64,000 bases of DNA, from positions 3,286,001-3,350,000 of the forward strand of contig NZ_AP014624.1 of NCBI RefSeq assembly GCF_000829375.1, written 5' to 3'. Under the pieces are notes generated by a model. That model ran no database searches. It saw only the letters and a program-made list of their open reading frames with translations, and was not told the origin of the DNA. Numbering within the stretch: position 1 is the stretch's first letter; every line of letters begins with the position of its first letter. Positions 24,911 through 32,810 of the stretch are shown piece by piece. The position numbers and the translations under genes are program-made. The DNA comes from Chryseobacterium sp. StRB126. Its GTDB lineage: Bacteria > Bacteroidota > Bacteroidia > Flavobacteriales > Weeksellaceae.

Positions 24911-26994
24911 TACTTTTTGTAGCTTTTATTTTTATCAAACTCAAATGAGGTTGTACAATCCTCTTTCAATACGATATAGGCATCGAATTTCTTACCTGCC
25001 TTGCTTTTCATTCCTTTGATGAGTGAAGTTTTCTTTTTATTGATAAGGCTTTCAATATCGGCTATGCCGATTTGTACGCCACACACATTGCGGAACTGTA
25101 CCCAACTACAAACCTCATCGGGACACTTCACGATTTTATCACGGATAATGAGTTGCTGGCTTTTGCATTTCGGGCAAGCCAATTTAGGCAGGTTGTTTTG
25201 GGCAATGGAAGTTTGCAACAATTCATTGGTAATAGATGAAGCATAATGTTCCATTTCCTTTTGAAATGCCCCTGCATCGGCTTCGTTGTTTTCGATTTTC
25301 TGCAAAGCCAATTCCCATTCGGCGGTCATTGCCACATCCGAAATTTTGCGGTCTTTGACCAATTCGTACACCTGCAATCCTTTTTCGGTAGGGATTAAGG
25401 ATTTCTTTTCCCGTTGGATATAATTGCGGGTAAACAGGGTTTCGATTATTGCGGCTCTTGTAGCCGGAGTGCCAATACCGATATTTTGTAAAACCTTGCG
25501 CTCGTCTTCATTTTCGATTTCCTTCCCAGCAGTTTCCATAGCCGACAAAAGCCCTGCTTCAGTATAAAGCACAGGCGGTTTGGTTTTCTTTTCCAAAACG
25601 GAGGCTTCTTTTATTTTGAGTTCATCGCCCTTTTTCAGTTCAGGCAAATCTTGTATAGGTTCGGTATCATCGTCCGAAAAACTTCCTTTAATGGAACGCC
25701 AACCAGCTTCCGTAACCTTACTACCTTTTACGGTAAAATCATAATGCAATACTTGTAAACCGACATCAGTTATCTCTTTGATACAGGCTTGTGAAAGGGC
25801 TTCGAGCAATCGAAAGGCAATCATATCGTAAATGGCATTTTCCTTTGCGTTCAGTGCTGACGGGATTTTGTCTGTAACCAATAATCCGTGGTGATCGGTA
25901 ACCCGTAAATCGTTCACGATACGTTTACAGAAACGTCCCCATTTCATTTTTGACACGCCTTGTTTACAGGTTTCTCTGTCCTGCAAAGCCCTCACGAGTT
26001 TGGGAATTTCTGCCCACATATCTTCAGGAATGTATTTGCTTCCAGTACGTGGATAAGTGATAAACTTCTTTTCGTAAAGACTTTGAGCAATATTGAGGGT
26101 TTCTTCGGCAGAAAGGTTCAGCTTTTTGTTGGCTTCCTTTTGCAAGCCAGTCAGATCGAACAATAAAGGCGGTTGTTCTGTAACGCTTTTGGTTTCTACC
26201 GATATAACTGTTGCAGTTTCGCTTCGCTGAATGGCTTTCAGCGTATCATTGGCGAGTTTTTGGTCTTCCCATTTAGATTTGGAAAGACTTTTAAAGTCTA
26301 TTAGATCCTTATTGTGTAATAGCTGTATTTGCCAATAATTTTTCACTGTGAAAACTTTGTTCACCATATACCGCTTGCATATCAGAGCCAGTGTAGGTGT
26401 CTGCACTCTTCCAAGCGAATAGATACCATTGTCTGCGGCTATGGAAAGTGCTTGTGTAGCATTAATGCCTACGAGCCAATCGGCACGGCTTCTGCCTTGT
26501 GCCGCTTGATACAAGCCGTCAAACTCTTTTCCGTCTTTCAGGTTATCAAAACCTTGTTTTATTGCCTTTTCGGTAAGTGAACTTATCCAAAGGCGTTCAA
26601 AAGGTTTGTTGCATTTGAGGTATTCGTAGATATAGCGAAATATCAGTTCGCCCTCACGTCCTGCATCGGTAGCCACAATAATTCTGTGACTACGATTAAA
26701 AAGCTGTTCGATAACTTTCAGTTGCTTTAATGCTCCTGTATCAGTGGTATAGCCTTTTTCTTTTTTAACCTTGCGAACGGTCAATAAAAATGGGTTGGGT
26801 AATATGGGCAGAGATGCTTTATTAAATCCTGAGATCCCATAATCTTCGGGCATTCCCAATCCTATAAGATGTCCGAATGCCCACGTAACAAAATAGCCGT
26901 TACCTGTAAGGTAGCCGTCTTTTTTATCAGATGCACCCACAAGTCCAGCTATTTCTTTTGCTACGCTTGGTTTTTCTGCAATAATTGTTTTCAT
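24910..26994 (-). CDS. topB: DNA topoisomerase III
   Basis: This 694-residue type IA topoisomerase has an N-terminal TOPRIM domain (IIAEKPSVAKEIA, then DAGREGELIFRYIY near 101). The active-site motif FITYPRTGSKY is near 311-321 with catalytic Tyr314. A C-terminal zinc finger (CPKCKSQQ and KCPDEVC near 620-645) completes it. ICE-borne copies relax or decatenate DNA during excision and transfer. It lies between the DUF4099/DUF3945 gene (6 nt) and the ORF6N gene (1-nt overlap). Confidence 0.92.
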   Translation of the reverse strand: MKTIIAEKPSVAKEIAGLVGASDKKDGYLTGNGYFVTWAFGHLIGLGMPEDYGISGFNKASLPILPNPFLLTVRKVKKEKGYTTDTGALKQLKVIEQLFNRSHRIIVATDAGREGELIFRYIYEYLKCNKPFERLWISSLTEKAIKQGFDNLKDGKEFDGLYQAAQGRSRADWLVGINATQALSIAADNGIYSLGRVQTPTLALICKRYMVNKVFTVKNYWQIQLLHNKDLIDFKSLSKSKWEDQKLANDTLKAIQRSETATVISVETKSVTEQPPLLFDLTGLQKEANKKLNLSAEETLNIAQSLYEKKFITYPRTGSKYIPEDMWAEIPKLVRALQDRETCKQGVSKMKWGRFCKRIVNDLRVTDHHGLLVTDKIPSALNAKENAIYDMIAFRLLEALSQACIKEITDVGLQVLHYDFTVKGSKVTEAGWRSIKGSFSDDDTEPIQDLPELKKGDELKIKEASVLEKKTKPPVLYTEAGLLSAMETAGKEIENEDERKVLQNIGIGTPATRAAIIETLFTRNYIQREKKSLIPTEKGLQVYELVKDRKISDVAMTAEWELALQKIENNEADAGAFQKEMEHYASSITNELLQTSIAQNNLPKLACPKCKSQQLIIRDKIVKCPDEVCSWVQFRNVCGVQIGIADIESLINKKKTSLIKGMKSKAGKKFDAYIVLKEDCTTSFEFDKNKSYKK

Positions 26995-27000
26995 AATTGA

Positions 27001-28473
27001 TTACCTTTTTACGCCTTTGGACTTTGCAGGAGCTTTGGGCTTTTCCTGTTGTTCCTGCTGCTGTTTGTTTTTCGGGTTTTGTTGCCCCGACTTCAAAGGC
27101 TCGTTGATGTTTTTGGTTGCTTCGTTGGTTTTACCCTCTGAATTAACGGCAGTTTGCGTTTTATGGACTTCGGTAGGTTTTGCTTGTGCTTTAACCTGGC
27201 TTGGAAATTGGAAGTTTATTTTTCCAGTTTCTGCATTGAAAGTGATATAACCTTGATACGGTTGCCCTTTTTTATCTTTCAATCCGTCAATGTAAACGGT
27301 TTGGCCAGCTTTGAAATCCTTATGTTGCTCATCAGTCAATTCTTTACCTCTGAATGTTTTTGGAGCTTCCTGCGACTGACTTTGCTGGTTGGTTCGTTGA
27401 TTGTTCTGTCCATTGCTTTGCGTTTGTCTATTGGAATTATTACGGTCAAAAAGAAACTCCACATAGCGTTTGTCTGCATTGAACTGTACCGTTGCTGAAA
27501 ATTCTGTTCCTTTCGTGGAAATCATACCCTCTAACTTTAGCGGCTTCCCCTCCATTAAAGTTTGTTTCTGTACATCATTCGGTTTTATGCCCTTAATTTC
27601 ATCGGGAATTTTTATGAAATCCGTTCGTAATGCAATTACATCGTTTGTCAGCCTATCTATACTGATAATGGATGGCATTAGGTCGCCTGTTTTGGAATTG
27701 GTCAGATTAACCACACGCCCCATATTGCCCGTTTCGAGCAGGTTTTTCTTGTCCTCCTCAGTAAACTTATGTCCGAAAAATTCAAAATGCAGGTTGGGTT
27801 CTTTTTTTATGCCGTGTATTCCCACCACAACTTTCCCGTCTTCTGCTTGCTGTAAAGACAAACGGGCATCTGTTCGGAGGATAGTACCACCGAGGTTAAC
27901 ACCAATCGGTACGAGTTCATTGGTTTTATAACCTTTCAATAAAGGTTCAAGTAGGTTTCTTTTTTCAAGGTATTCTTTGCTTAATCCAAGATTGGTCATA
28001 GTGTCCCAATCAATCTGTTCTGGTTTGTAGCGGTATTCGCTGGCTTCCGATGTTGTTGTTTGTGTTGTTGCCATATCATTTTTATTTTCTTGTTTTTTAT
28101 CCTGTGATGGTTGTGCTTTTACTTCGTGTTCTTCCATCACTTTTTCACCTTCTGGAGTTGGCTTATCCACTTGTTTTTGCATTTCCTGTGCTTTTTCAAC
28201 AGCAACAGGTGCAGGCACTTTGAAGAAAGTGAAGTTTGTAGGGTTCTTTAACTGGCTGAAAAAATTGGAGAAGAAGTTGGAAAAGAAATCACCACTTTTA
28301 TCTATACGCATAAATTGATTTTGGTTTCTCTTTGTGGGATCAACGGTTTCTATTTTTCCGTTTTCGTCAATACTTTTTACGGCTTGGATTTTCATTTTCT
28401 CTTTATCCAGCACCAGTAATATGTCCGAAAGCTGTTCGGGCATATCCTGTTTTTTTGTGGTTTCTTCGCTCAT
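27001..28473 (-). CDS. DUF4099/DUF3945-domain ICE protein
   Basis: This 490-residue protein has a charged, Gln/Lys-rich, low-complexity N-terminus and C-terminus around a folded middle. Residues about 145-225 (YKPEQIDWDTMTNLGLSKEYL) match DUF4099. Two following repeats (FRGKELTDEQHKDFKAGQTV and an earlier copy near FFGHKFTEEDKKNL) match DUF3945. Such proteins are encoded beside topB in Bacteroidetes conjugative elements and often fused to it; the function is unknown. It heads the topB operon behind phased-repeat site E. Confidence 0.8.
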   Translation of the reverse strand: MSEETTKKQDMPEQLSDILLVLDKEKMKIQAVKSIDENGKIETVDPTKRNQNQFMRIDKSGDFFSNFFSNFFSQLKNPTNFTFFKVPAPVAVEKAQEMQKQVDKPTPEGEKVMEEHEVKAQPSQDKKQENKNDMATTQTTTSEASEYRYKPEQIDWDTMTNLGLSKEYLEKRNLLEPLLKGYKTNELVPIGVNLGGTILRTDARLSLQQAEDGKVVVGIHGIKKEPNLHFEFFGHKFTEEDKKNLLETGNMGRVVNLTNSKTGDLMPSIISIDRLTNDVIALRTDFIKIPDEIKGIKPNDVQKQTLMEGKPLKLEGMISTKGTEFSATVQFNADKRYVEFLFDRNNSNRQTQSNGQNNQRTNQQSQSQEAPKTFRGKELTDEQHKDFKAGQTVYIDGLKDKKGQPYQGYITFNAETGKINFQFPSQVKAQAKPTEVHKTQTAVNSEGKTNEATKNINEPLKSGQQNPKNKQQQEQQEKPKAPAKSKGVKR

Positions 28474-28526
28474 AATCTGAAAAATTTTAAAATTCGATGT
28501 CGAAAGTAAAGGAAGTGTTCACTGCA

Positions 28527-28570
28527 TTGCACTAATTGGCATTCAAAGGCAGTGTTTGTCACTTACTGGC
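28527..28570 (-). promoter_or_regulatory. Phased TGGC regulatory repeat, site E
   Basis: TTGC 28527, TGGC 28537, AGGC 28547, TGTC 28557 and TGGC 28567 form five tetramers on a 10-bp grid. AGGCAGTGTTTGTC (28547-28560) is a two-mismatch version of the common 14-mer. On the minus strand TACTTTCG (28508-28501) is a near-consensus -7 element about 29 nt downstream. The site precedes the DUF4099-topB operon start at 28473 and overlaps the end of the HTH gene. Confidence 0.6.
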
Positions 28571-28867
28571 GTTCAGTTTAGTTGTAGGAGGATTAAAACT
28601 TTCCCGGATAAACTGATGTACATCGGACAACTTATAATACAGTTTTCCGCTTATTGTGTAATAAGGAAGTTTCCCAATGGAGCGATACCGTTGCAGGGAA
28701 CGATTGCTAATTTTCAGCATTTGAAGTAAATCTTGATTATCGAGCAGCTCTTCACCGTCTATACTATTGCGTTTCTTTTGCAACTCGTCTATATTGTCAC
28801 CCAACATATCGAGGCGACCCATCAGCCGATCCATCCAAGCCAAAAATTCCATTCTGTCAATATTCAT
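28559..28867 (-). CDS. Helix-turn-helix (excisionase/MerR-like) protein
   Basis: This 102-residue protein has a C-terminal winged HTH (DLLQMLKISNRSLQRYRSIG, then LPYYTISGKLYYKLSDVHQFI), the helix_turn_helix_17 type of small ICE excisionase-like proteins. The N-terminal 45 residues are helical. It follows a similar HTH gene by 20 nt. In CTnDOT-like elements such genes promote excision or regulate transfer; the role here is inferred. Confidence 0.75.
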   Translation of the reverse strand: MNIDRMEFLAWMDRLMGRLDMLGDNIDELQKKRNSIDGEELLDNQDLLQMLKISNRSLQRYRSIGKLPYYTISGKLYYKLSDVHQFIRESFNPPTTKLNASK

Positions 28868-28887
28868 AGGACAATATTTTTAAGGGT

Positions 28888-29247
28888 TCATACCTGTTTT
28901 TTATCTGCCTTTAGTTTTCTGCCTTTTTCGATATAACTTTTACCTTTTACCATAAGCTCTTGTACATACTCGTCACTACTCTGTATGGCATTGGCATTAA
29001 GCAAATCCTTAATTGCTCCAATGGTGTAGAAATACTGACCATACATTTTTGAATAAGCTATCTCACCTTTAGTTCGCATTCGCCATAAGGTTTTCTCGCT
29101 GATGTGCAGGTATTGGCATATCTCGTGGTTATTGAGCCACAGGTCATCATAACTTTTGTCTTCCTGTCTTTTTAAATAGTCTGCAATGGCGTTGATACGG
29201 CTGTTGAGCTGTTGCCATGCTTCTTCTTCAATAGTTATTATTTTCAT
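28888..29247 (-). CDS. Helix-turn-helix (excisionase-like) protein
   Basis: This 119-residue protein begins at MKIITIEEEAWQQLN. A longer frame from 29307 starts inside the inverted-repeat control region, so it is not used. The HTH is WLNNHEICQYLHISEKTLWR with wing KGEIAYSKMYGQYFY, the same class as the downstream neighbour. A basic tail (KGRKLKADKKQV) closes it. The pair are probably the element's Xis/Exc-like or regulatory DNA binders. Confidence 0.75.
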   Translation of the reverse strand: MKIITIEEEAWQQLNSRINAIADYLKRQEDKSYDDLWLNNHEICQYLHISEKTLWRMRTKGEIAYSKMYGQYFYTIGAIKDLLNANAIQSSDEYVQELMVKGKSYIEKGRKLKADKKQV

Positions 29248-29496
29248 TGCACAGTATTTAAAGTTCACTATGCAAAATTGTGAAAAGTGGTAATGTTTGT
29301 CTGCCAATCTTAACCCATTGGTTTGGCGGTTTTTTGAAAATTTTCACAATCGCAGAAAACACTTTTCTAATAAGAGTTTTAAAGCATTTGAGATATTTTG
29401 CAATAACGTTTTGATACTGTTTGCCAATTGGCAGATATGGGCAAAGAAAAAGCAGCACATTTTGTGTACTGCTTGTAAACTGCTTTGTTGATGTAG
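29248..29496. promoter_or_regulatory. Control region of the HTH gene pair
   Basis: TTGTGAAAA (29278-29286) and TTTTCACAA (29341-29349) form a 9-bp inverted repeat 54 bp apart. TGCCAATTGGCA (29422-29433) is a perfect 12-bp palindrome. TGGT (29288) and TGTC (29298) may be a decayed phased repeat. No gene is seen in these 249 bases, so they likely hold the promoter and operators of the HTH unit. Confidence 0.45.
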
Positions 29497-30342
29497 TTAA
29501 AGATCTTTATCCATGTATTCTTCCAATGAAGTTTTAAGTTGGTCTAAAAATGCCGTTCGGGAGCCACTTCGGGTTTTCATTCGGTGGAAAGAGTGATGTA
29601 TATCGTTTAAAGGAGTTCGGAATAACACCTGAAAAATCAAAGCTAATTTCCGAATGCCTACTTTTCCGTATGCAATGGAGTTTGAGGCATATAGGGCGTA
29701 TATCAGTTCGATAAGCGCATTTTGAGAGTTTGTCCACGAAATATCCTTGTTAGCATCTAAATTCTGCAAAATCGTATCAGGATTTTCTTCGGGATTGATT
29801 TTAGTAAGCACATAGGTATAAAGTAACTCATTCGCCACAATGTGGGCTATCTTGTTATCAAAATATGTTGAAAAGCTAAGATCAATTTCAAATACGGCGC
29901 TCTTTAAACCATCATGATAGTTGATTTGCCCGAGCCTGAAATAACTGTGGTCTCGGTCTGTTCTGCCAGCACGATAATACCTGTAAAAATCTTCATTGCA
30001 AATACTCTCTTTATATTCTGATTTGAGACTTTTTAATAGATTTTCATAATAGCTTTGATGTATTTTACCATTGCTCACGGGGCAGGTTGTTTCGATGCGG
30101 AAGACTTTGTTATAGTAAATAAGCTTCCCTAAGATGTTTGGTTTAATGTTCTTGAAAAAATCAATCTCCTGCTGCTCATTAGTAAATCCAGCCCGTAAGA
30201 TTTGGGATTTTATTTCATATAGCATTTCCTTTAGAAACAAGGTCATTTGATAAGCTTCTTCAGGTATTTGCATCATTTGAGAAGAAAGTTTATCTTCCTG
30301 ATGCTGAATTTGCGTTAATATTTTATTCAACACGATTTCCAT
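29497..30342 (-). CDS. rteC: RteC-family regulator (copy 2)
   Basis: This is a 281-residue RteC homologue. Matching segments with copy 1 are QEIDFFKNIKPNILGKLIYYN, FYRYYRAG and ALIELIYALYASN. In CTnDOT, RteC binds an inverted repeat and turns on the excision genes. Here the gene lies directly upstream of two small excisionase-like genes, in the same orientation and at the right edge of the element. That suits the ancestral regulator better than copy 1 at 21914. Confidence 0.8.
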   Translation of the reverse strand: MEIVLNKILTQIQHQEDKLSSQMMQIPEEAYQMTLFLKEMLYEIKSQILRAGFTNEQQEIDFFKNIKPNILGKLIYYNKVFRIETTCPVSNGKIHQSYYENLLKSLKSEYKESICNEDFYRYYRAGRTDRDHSYFRLGQINYHDGLKSAVFEIDLSFSTYFDNKIAHIVANELLYTYVLTKINPEENPDTILQNLDANKDISWTNSQNALIELIYALYASNSIAYGKVGIRKLALIFQVLFRTPLNDIHHSFHRMKTRSGSRTAFLDQLKTSLEEYMDKDL

Positions 30343-30665
30343 AGCATAATCTTTTAGAGGTTCTTACTATTTGTTCAGAGTTGCAACTATTATTAAATAT
30401 GTCAAAATTTGGAAATAATAATGAAACCAATATCACAGATTACCCCCTATGGGGGAATTTTTATTTGTAGATAGGGGTACAAAAAAGGGTAAAGTAATAA
30501 TATACCTTACCCAACTATTTAGTAGATTTGCATTAATGATTTACAAGGTAATCAAATGAAAGCGAGTGCAGTAAGCACCATTACTAAATCGTTACCGATA
30601 GAGTTTCCACTCTTGTAAACTACTCTTTATTAGCCGCTTTGGGCTTTACTAATTTTTTTCCGTAA
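30343..30665. other. ICE right-end non-coding region
   Basis: No gene is visible. Several small hairpins occur: CCCCCTATGGGGG near 30443-30455 followed by T-rich sequence, GGGTAA/TTACCC near 30485-30510, and GTGC/GCAC and GAGT/ACTC near 30567-30618. This region between rteC and the chromosomal gene remnant should contain the attachment site, but the repeat cannot be identified without the left end. Confidence 0.45.
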
Positions 30666-30761
30666 AAAAAGGTTCTGTTGGCACAATCTGAATTTGGCTT
30701 TCGTAAAGAACCTCGTCCAGAAGATCTCAGATTTCTGACTCAGGAAACCCTGGAAAAATAG
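30666..30761 (+). pseudogene. 3' end of a chromosomal gene left at the ICE boundary
   Basis: From 30666 an in-frame stretch without a start reads KKVLLAQSEFGFRKEPRPED and ends ETLEK plus stop at 30761; a stop lies just upstream (30663). The composition is that of a normal protein C-terminus and a hairpin terminator follows at once. This suggests integration near the 3' end of a gene whose main part lies beyond the other ICE end. I do not recognise the protein. Confidence 0.45.
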
Positions 30762-30763
30762 TG

Positions 30764-30802
30764 AAAAACGGCTCAAGATTTAGTATCCTGAGCCGTTTTT
30801 TA
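30764..30802. terminator. Bidirectional terminator between ICE edge and SHOCT genes
   Basis: AAAACGGCTCA (30765-30775) and TGAGCCGTTTT (30789-30799) form an 11-bp stem with A and T runs on both sides. It can end the truncated gene on the plus strand and the hisS-SHOCT unit on the minus strand. Confidence 0.75.
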
Positions 30803-30843
30803 TTTAAATATAGAATCTAACCGTTACGGTTAACCTATAGAAT

Positions 30844-31335
30844 TTATAATTTATCCAGAAGTTTCTGCTTTTGTTCCGTAAATTCTTCATTTGTAAGAAT
30901 TCCACTCTCCTTCAGTTTTCCAAGCCTCTCTAAAAGTTCAAAAATAGAATCTTTAGAAACCTCTATAATTTCCTCTCCTTTAAGAAAGGTGTTAACTGTT
31001 TTACAAAACTGATCTGCAAAATAAGGATCACTCTTTTCAAACATATATTTCTGTTCTTCGGTAGCCAATTCAATAATTTTCTGAGAATCCACATATTGTA
31101 TCAGCGTAATTTTTTCATGCGGAATCACTTCTATAAAGTCTAAACTAAGACCTTTAAAAATAATACGGCGATCTGTTGAAAAAAGAAGACCAGCCGTTCT
31201 ATCAAGCAGCCCATCTATAATATGAATCATTTTTTCATCTTCCATCAGGATATCCGAAAGCTGTTCTATATCTTCTGATGCCCATCACAATAGATCCGGA
31301 TTAATATATTTGATTTGATACTTTATATTTTGCAT
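30844..31335 (-). pseudogene. PH/SHOCT-domain protein with in-frame TGA
   Basis: An ORF from ATG 31335 is interrupted at codon 17 by TGA (31287-31285). The frame then continues WASEDIEQLSDIL into a 133-codon stretch from ATG 31245. The latter holds a bacterial PH-like strand set (LLFSTDRRIIFKG) and a C-terminal SHOCT helix pair (LERLGKLKESGILTNEEF). Translation may restart at 31245, giving a shortened but possibly functional protein; otherwise the gene is dead, or the stop is a sequencing error. It is the third of three tandem paralogues after hisS. Confidence 0.6.
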
Positions 31336-31354
31336 AATGAAATAATCGGGAATA

Positions 31355-32038
31355 TTATATTTTACTAAATAGTTTAGCTTTTTCTTGTAAAAATTCCTCC
31401 TCTGTCAGAATATTGCTCTGCGTCAATTTTCCAAGTCTTTCTACTAGGTCCAGAATTGCGGTGACTTCAGTAGTATTTATTTTTCTAGAATTATTGATAA
31501 GCTGACGTACAGCTTCACAAAAGGGTAATCCATATTGAGGATGATCCAATGTAATTTCAATTACTTTTGAGGAAATAGTGACTGTTATTATATTAGTTAA
31601 AGGCGAAAAATCAATTGAACTCATATCTTCAAGAGCAACAACTTCTTTAAATATGATGTCATCAGTTCCGGCATCAATGAAAATCAATCTTTTATCTGTA
31701 GAAACAAAAGTTCCATACCCTCGTTGACGGTGTTTTCCAAAAACAATATGAATAAGTTTATCTTCCTGAACGGTTTCAAAAATATCCCATAAAGCAGACC
31801 CTGAATAATCAGAAAGACTAGGATTGATTTTGAGTACATCAGTTTTAAACTGACGAACATCCCTCTCTTTCTTTAATAATCTTTTGGCTTGATGTACACT
31901 GAACTGACTGCTGTTTAAAGAGAATCTACGGTATACCTTATCCAGTTTAGATTTACAATCACTGCAAATTTCAACATTATTTAAAAGTATTCCGGAGTTC
32001 AGGGAAACTATACTTTCGCAAATGGCGCAACTACTCAT
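31355..32038 (-). CDS. Zinc-ribbon, PH-like and SHOCT domain protein
   Basis: This 227-residue protein has an N-terminal CAIC...CSDC pair (residues 4-7 and 26-29) forming a zinc ribbon. Residues about 85-165 resemble a bacterial PH domain (GYGTFVSTDKRLIFIDAG). The end is a SHOCT domain (LVERLGKLTQSNILTEEEF). The SHOCT motif is a short oligomerisation element. No enzyme motif is present. It is the middle gene of a paralogous trio and follows its neighbour by 18 nt. Confidence 0.7.
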   Translation of the reverse strand: MSSCAICESIVSLNSGILLNNVEICSDCKSKLDKVYRRFSLNSSQFSVHQAKRLLKKERDVRQFKTDVLKINPSLSDYSGSALWDIFETVQEDKLIHIVFGKHRQRGYGTFVSTDKRLIFIDAGTDDIIFKEVVALEDMSSIDFSPLTNIITVTISSKVIEITLDHPQYGLPFCEAVRQLINNSRKINTTEVTAILDLVERLGKLTQSNILTEEEFLQEKAKLFSKI

Positions 32039-32056
32039 TTTTTTTAAATTAGTCTT

Positions 32057-32785
32057 TTAAAGTTGTTCCAGTATTTTTTTCTTTTGTTCAGTAAATTCGG
32101 TGCCAGTAATCACCCCATTCTGTCTGAAGCTACCAAGTCTTTCCAAAATATCAAAAAGCGATGGCTCATTATTATTGTGGAAAGACCGGGCTTCGGTAAG
32201 TTTTTTATCTTTTACAAGTTCTATTTGTTTTTCTATTTCAGCGAAACACTTTTCAGCTTCATTGAGAACATCTGAAAAATTAAAAATATTTTCGGAAGTA
32301 GTGACTTTTATATGACTCATTTCAGCTACTAGATCTACCGAAATTATTTCATTATAATCAATTATTTCAGGAAGTTTGATCTCTAAATCTGCTCCCATAA
32401 ACATAAGTCTTCGATCTGTTACAACTAAAACACCAAAATTATTACTATAGACTGCATTTGAAGCATGTACAATATTTTCATTATCCCAAAGGACATTAAA
32501 CAATTTCTTAATTGCTGAATTTTGAGATAAAAGAACATTATACTTTTCTACAAGTTGGTTGCTAAACTTTTCAAACCTTATTCCTTTGGCCAACAGTTCC
32601 TGAACTTGAAAAGAACTATAGTTTTGAAATGATCCGGTATGAAAAACATCTATAATTTTAAGAATATCCCTTGTTTTTGCGCCGCAGCCATTGCATAGAT
32701 AAGTGTTATCTGCCAACTCTTCTGTTGCAGAAAAAAAGCCGGATACATTTTTTAGTGAGACTAAACAACCTATACAATTTTCCAT
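32057..32785 (-). CDS. Zinc-ribbon, PH-like and SHOCT domain protein
   Basis: This 242-residue paralogue of the gene at 31355 has CIGC (4-7) and CNGC (32-35) as the zinc ribbon, LVVTDRRLMFMGADLEIK in the PH-like domain near 125, and ILERLGSFRQNGVITGTEF as the SHOCT tail. The start lies 25 nt behind hisS on the same strand, so it is likely transcribed with the tRNA synthetase gene. Function unknown; PH-like domains of this type often occur in stress-related surface or scaffold proteins. Confidence 0.7.
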   Translation of the reverse strand: MENCIGCLVSLKNVSGFFSATEELADNTYLCNGCGAKTRDILKIIDVFHTGSFQNYSSFQVQELLAKGIRFEKFSNQLVEKYNVLLSQNSAIKKLFNVLWDNENIVHASNAVYSNNFGVLVVTDRRLMFMGADLEIKLPEIIDYNEIISVDLVAEMSHIKVTTSENIFNFSDVLNEAEKCFAEIEKQIELVKDKKLTEARSFHNNNEPSLFDILERLGSFRQNGVITGTEFTEQKKKILEQL

Positions 32786-32810
32786 AATGGGGTTTAGCTT
32801 TACTGTTCTC

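Noticed and set aside
30443..30455. CCCCCTATGGGGG as the ICE attachment core
   Set aside because: It is a simple hairpin in T-rich sequence and no matching copy can be seen because the left end is outside the window.
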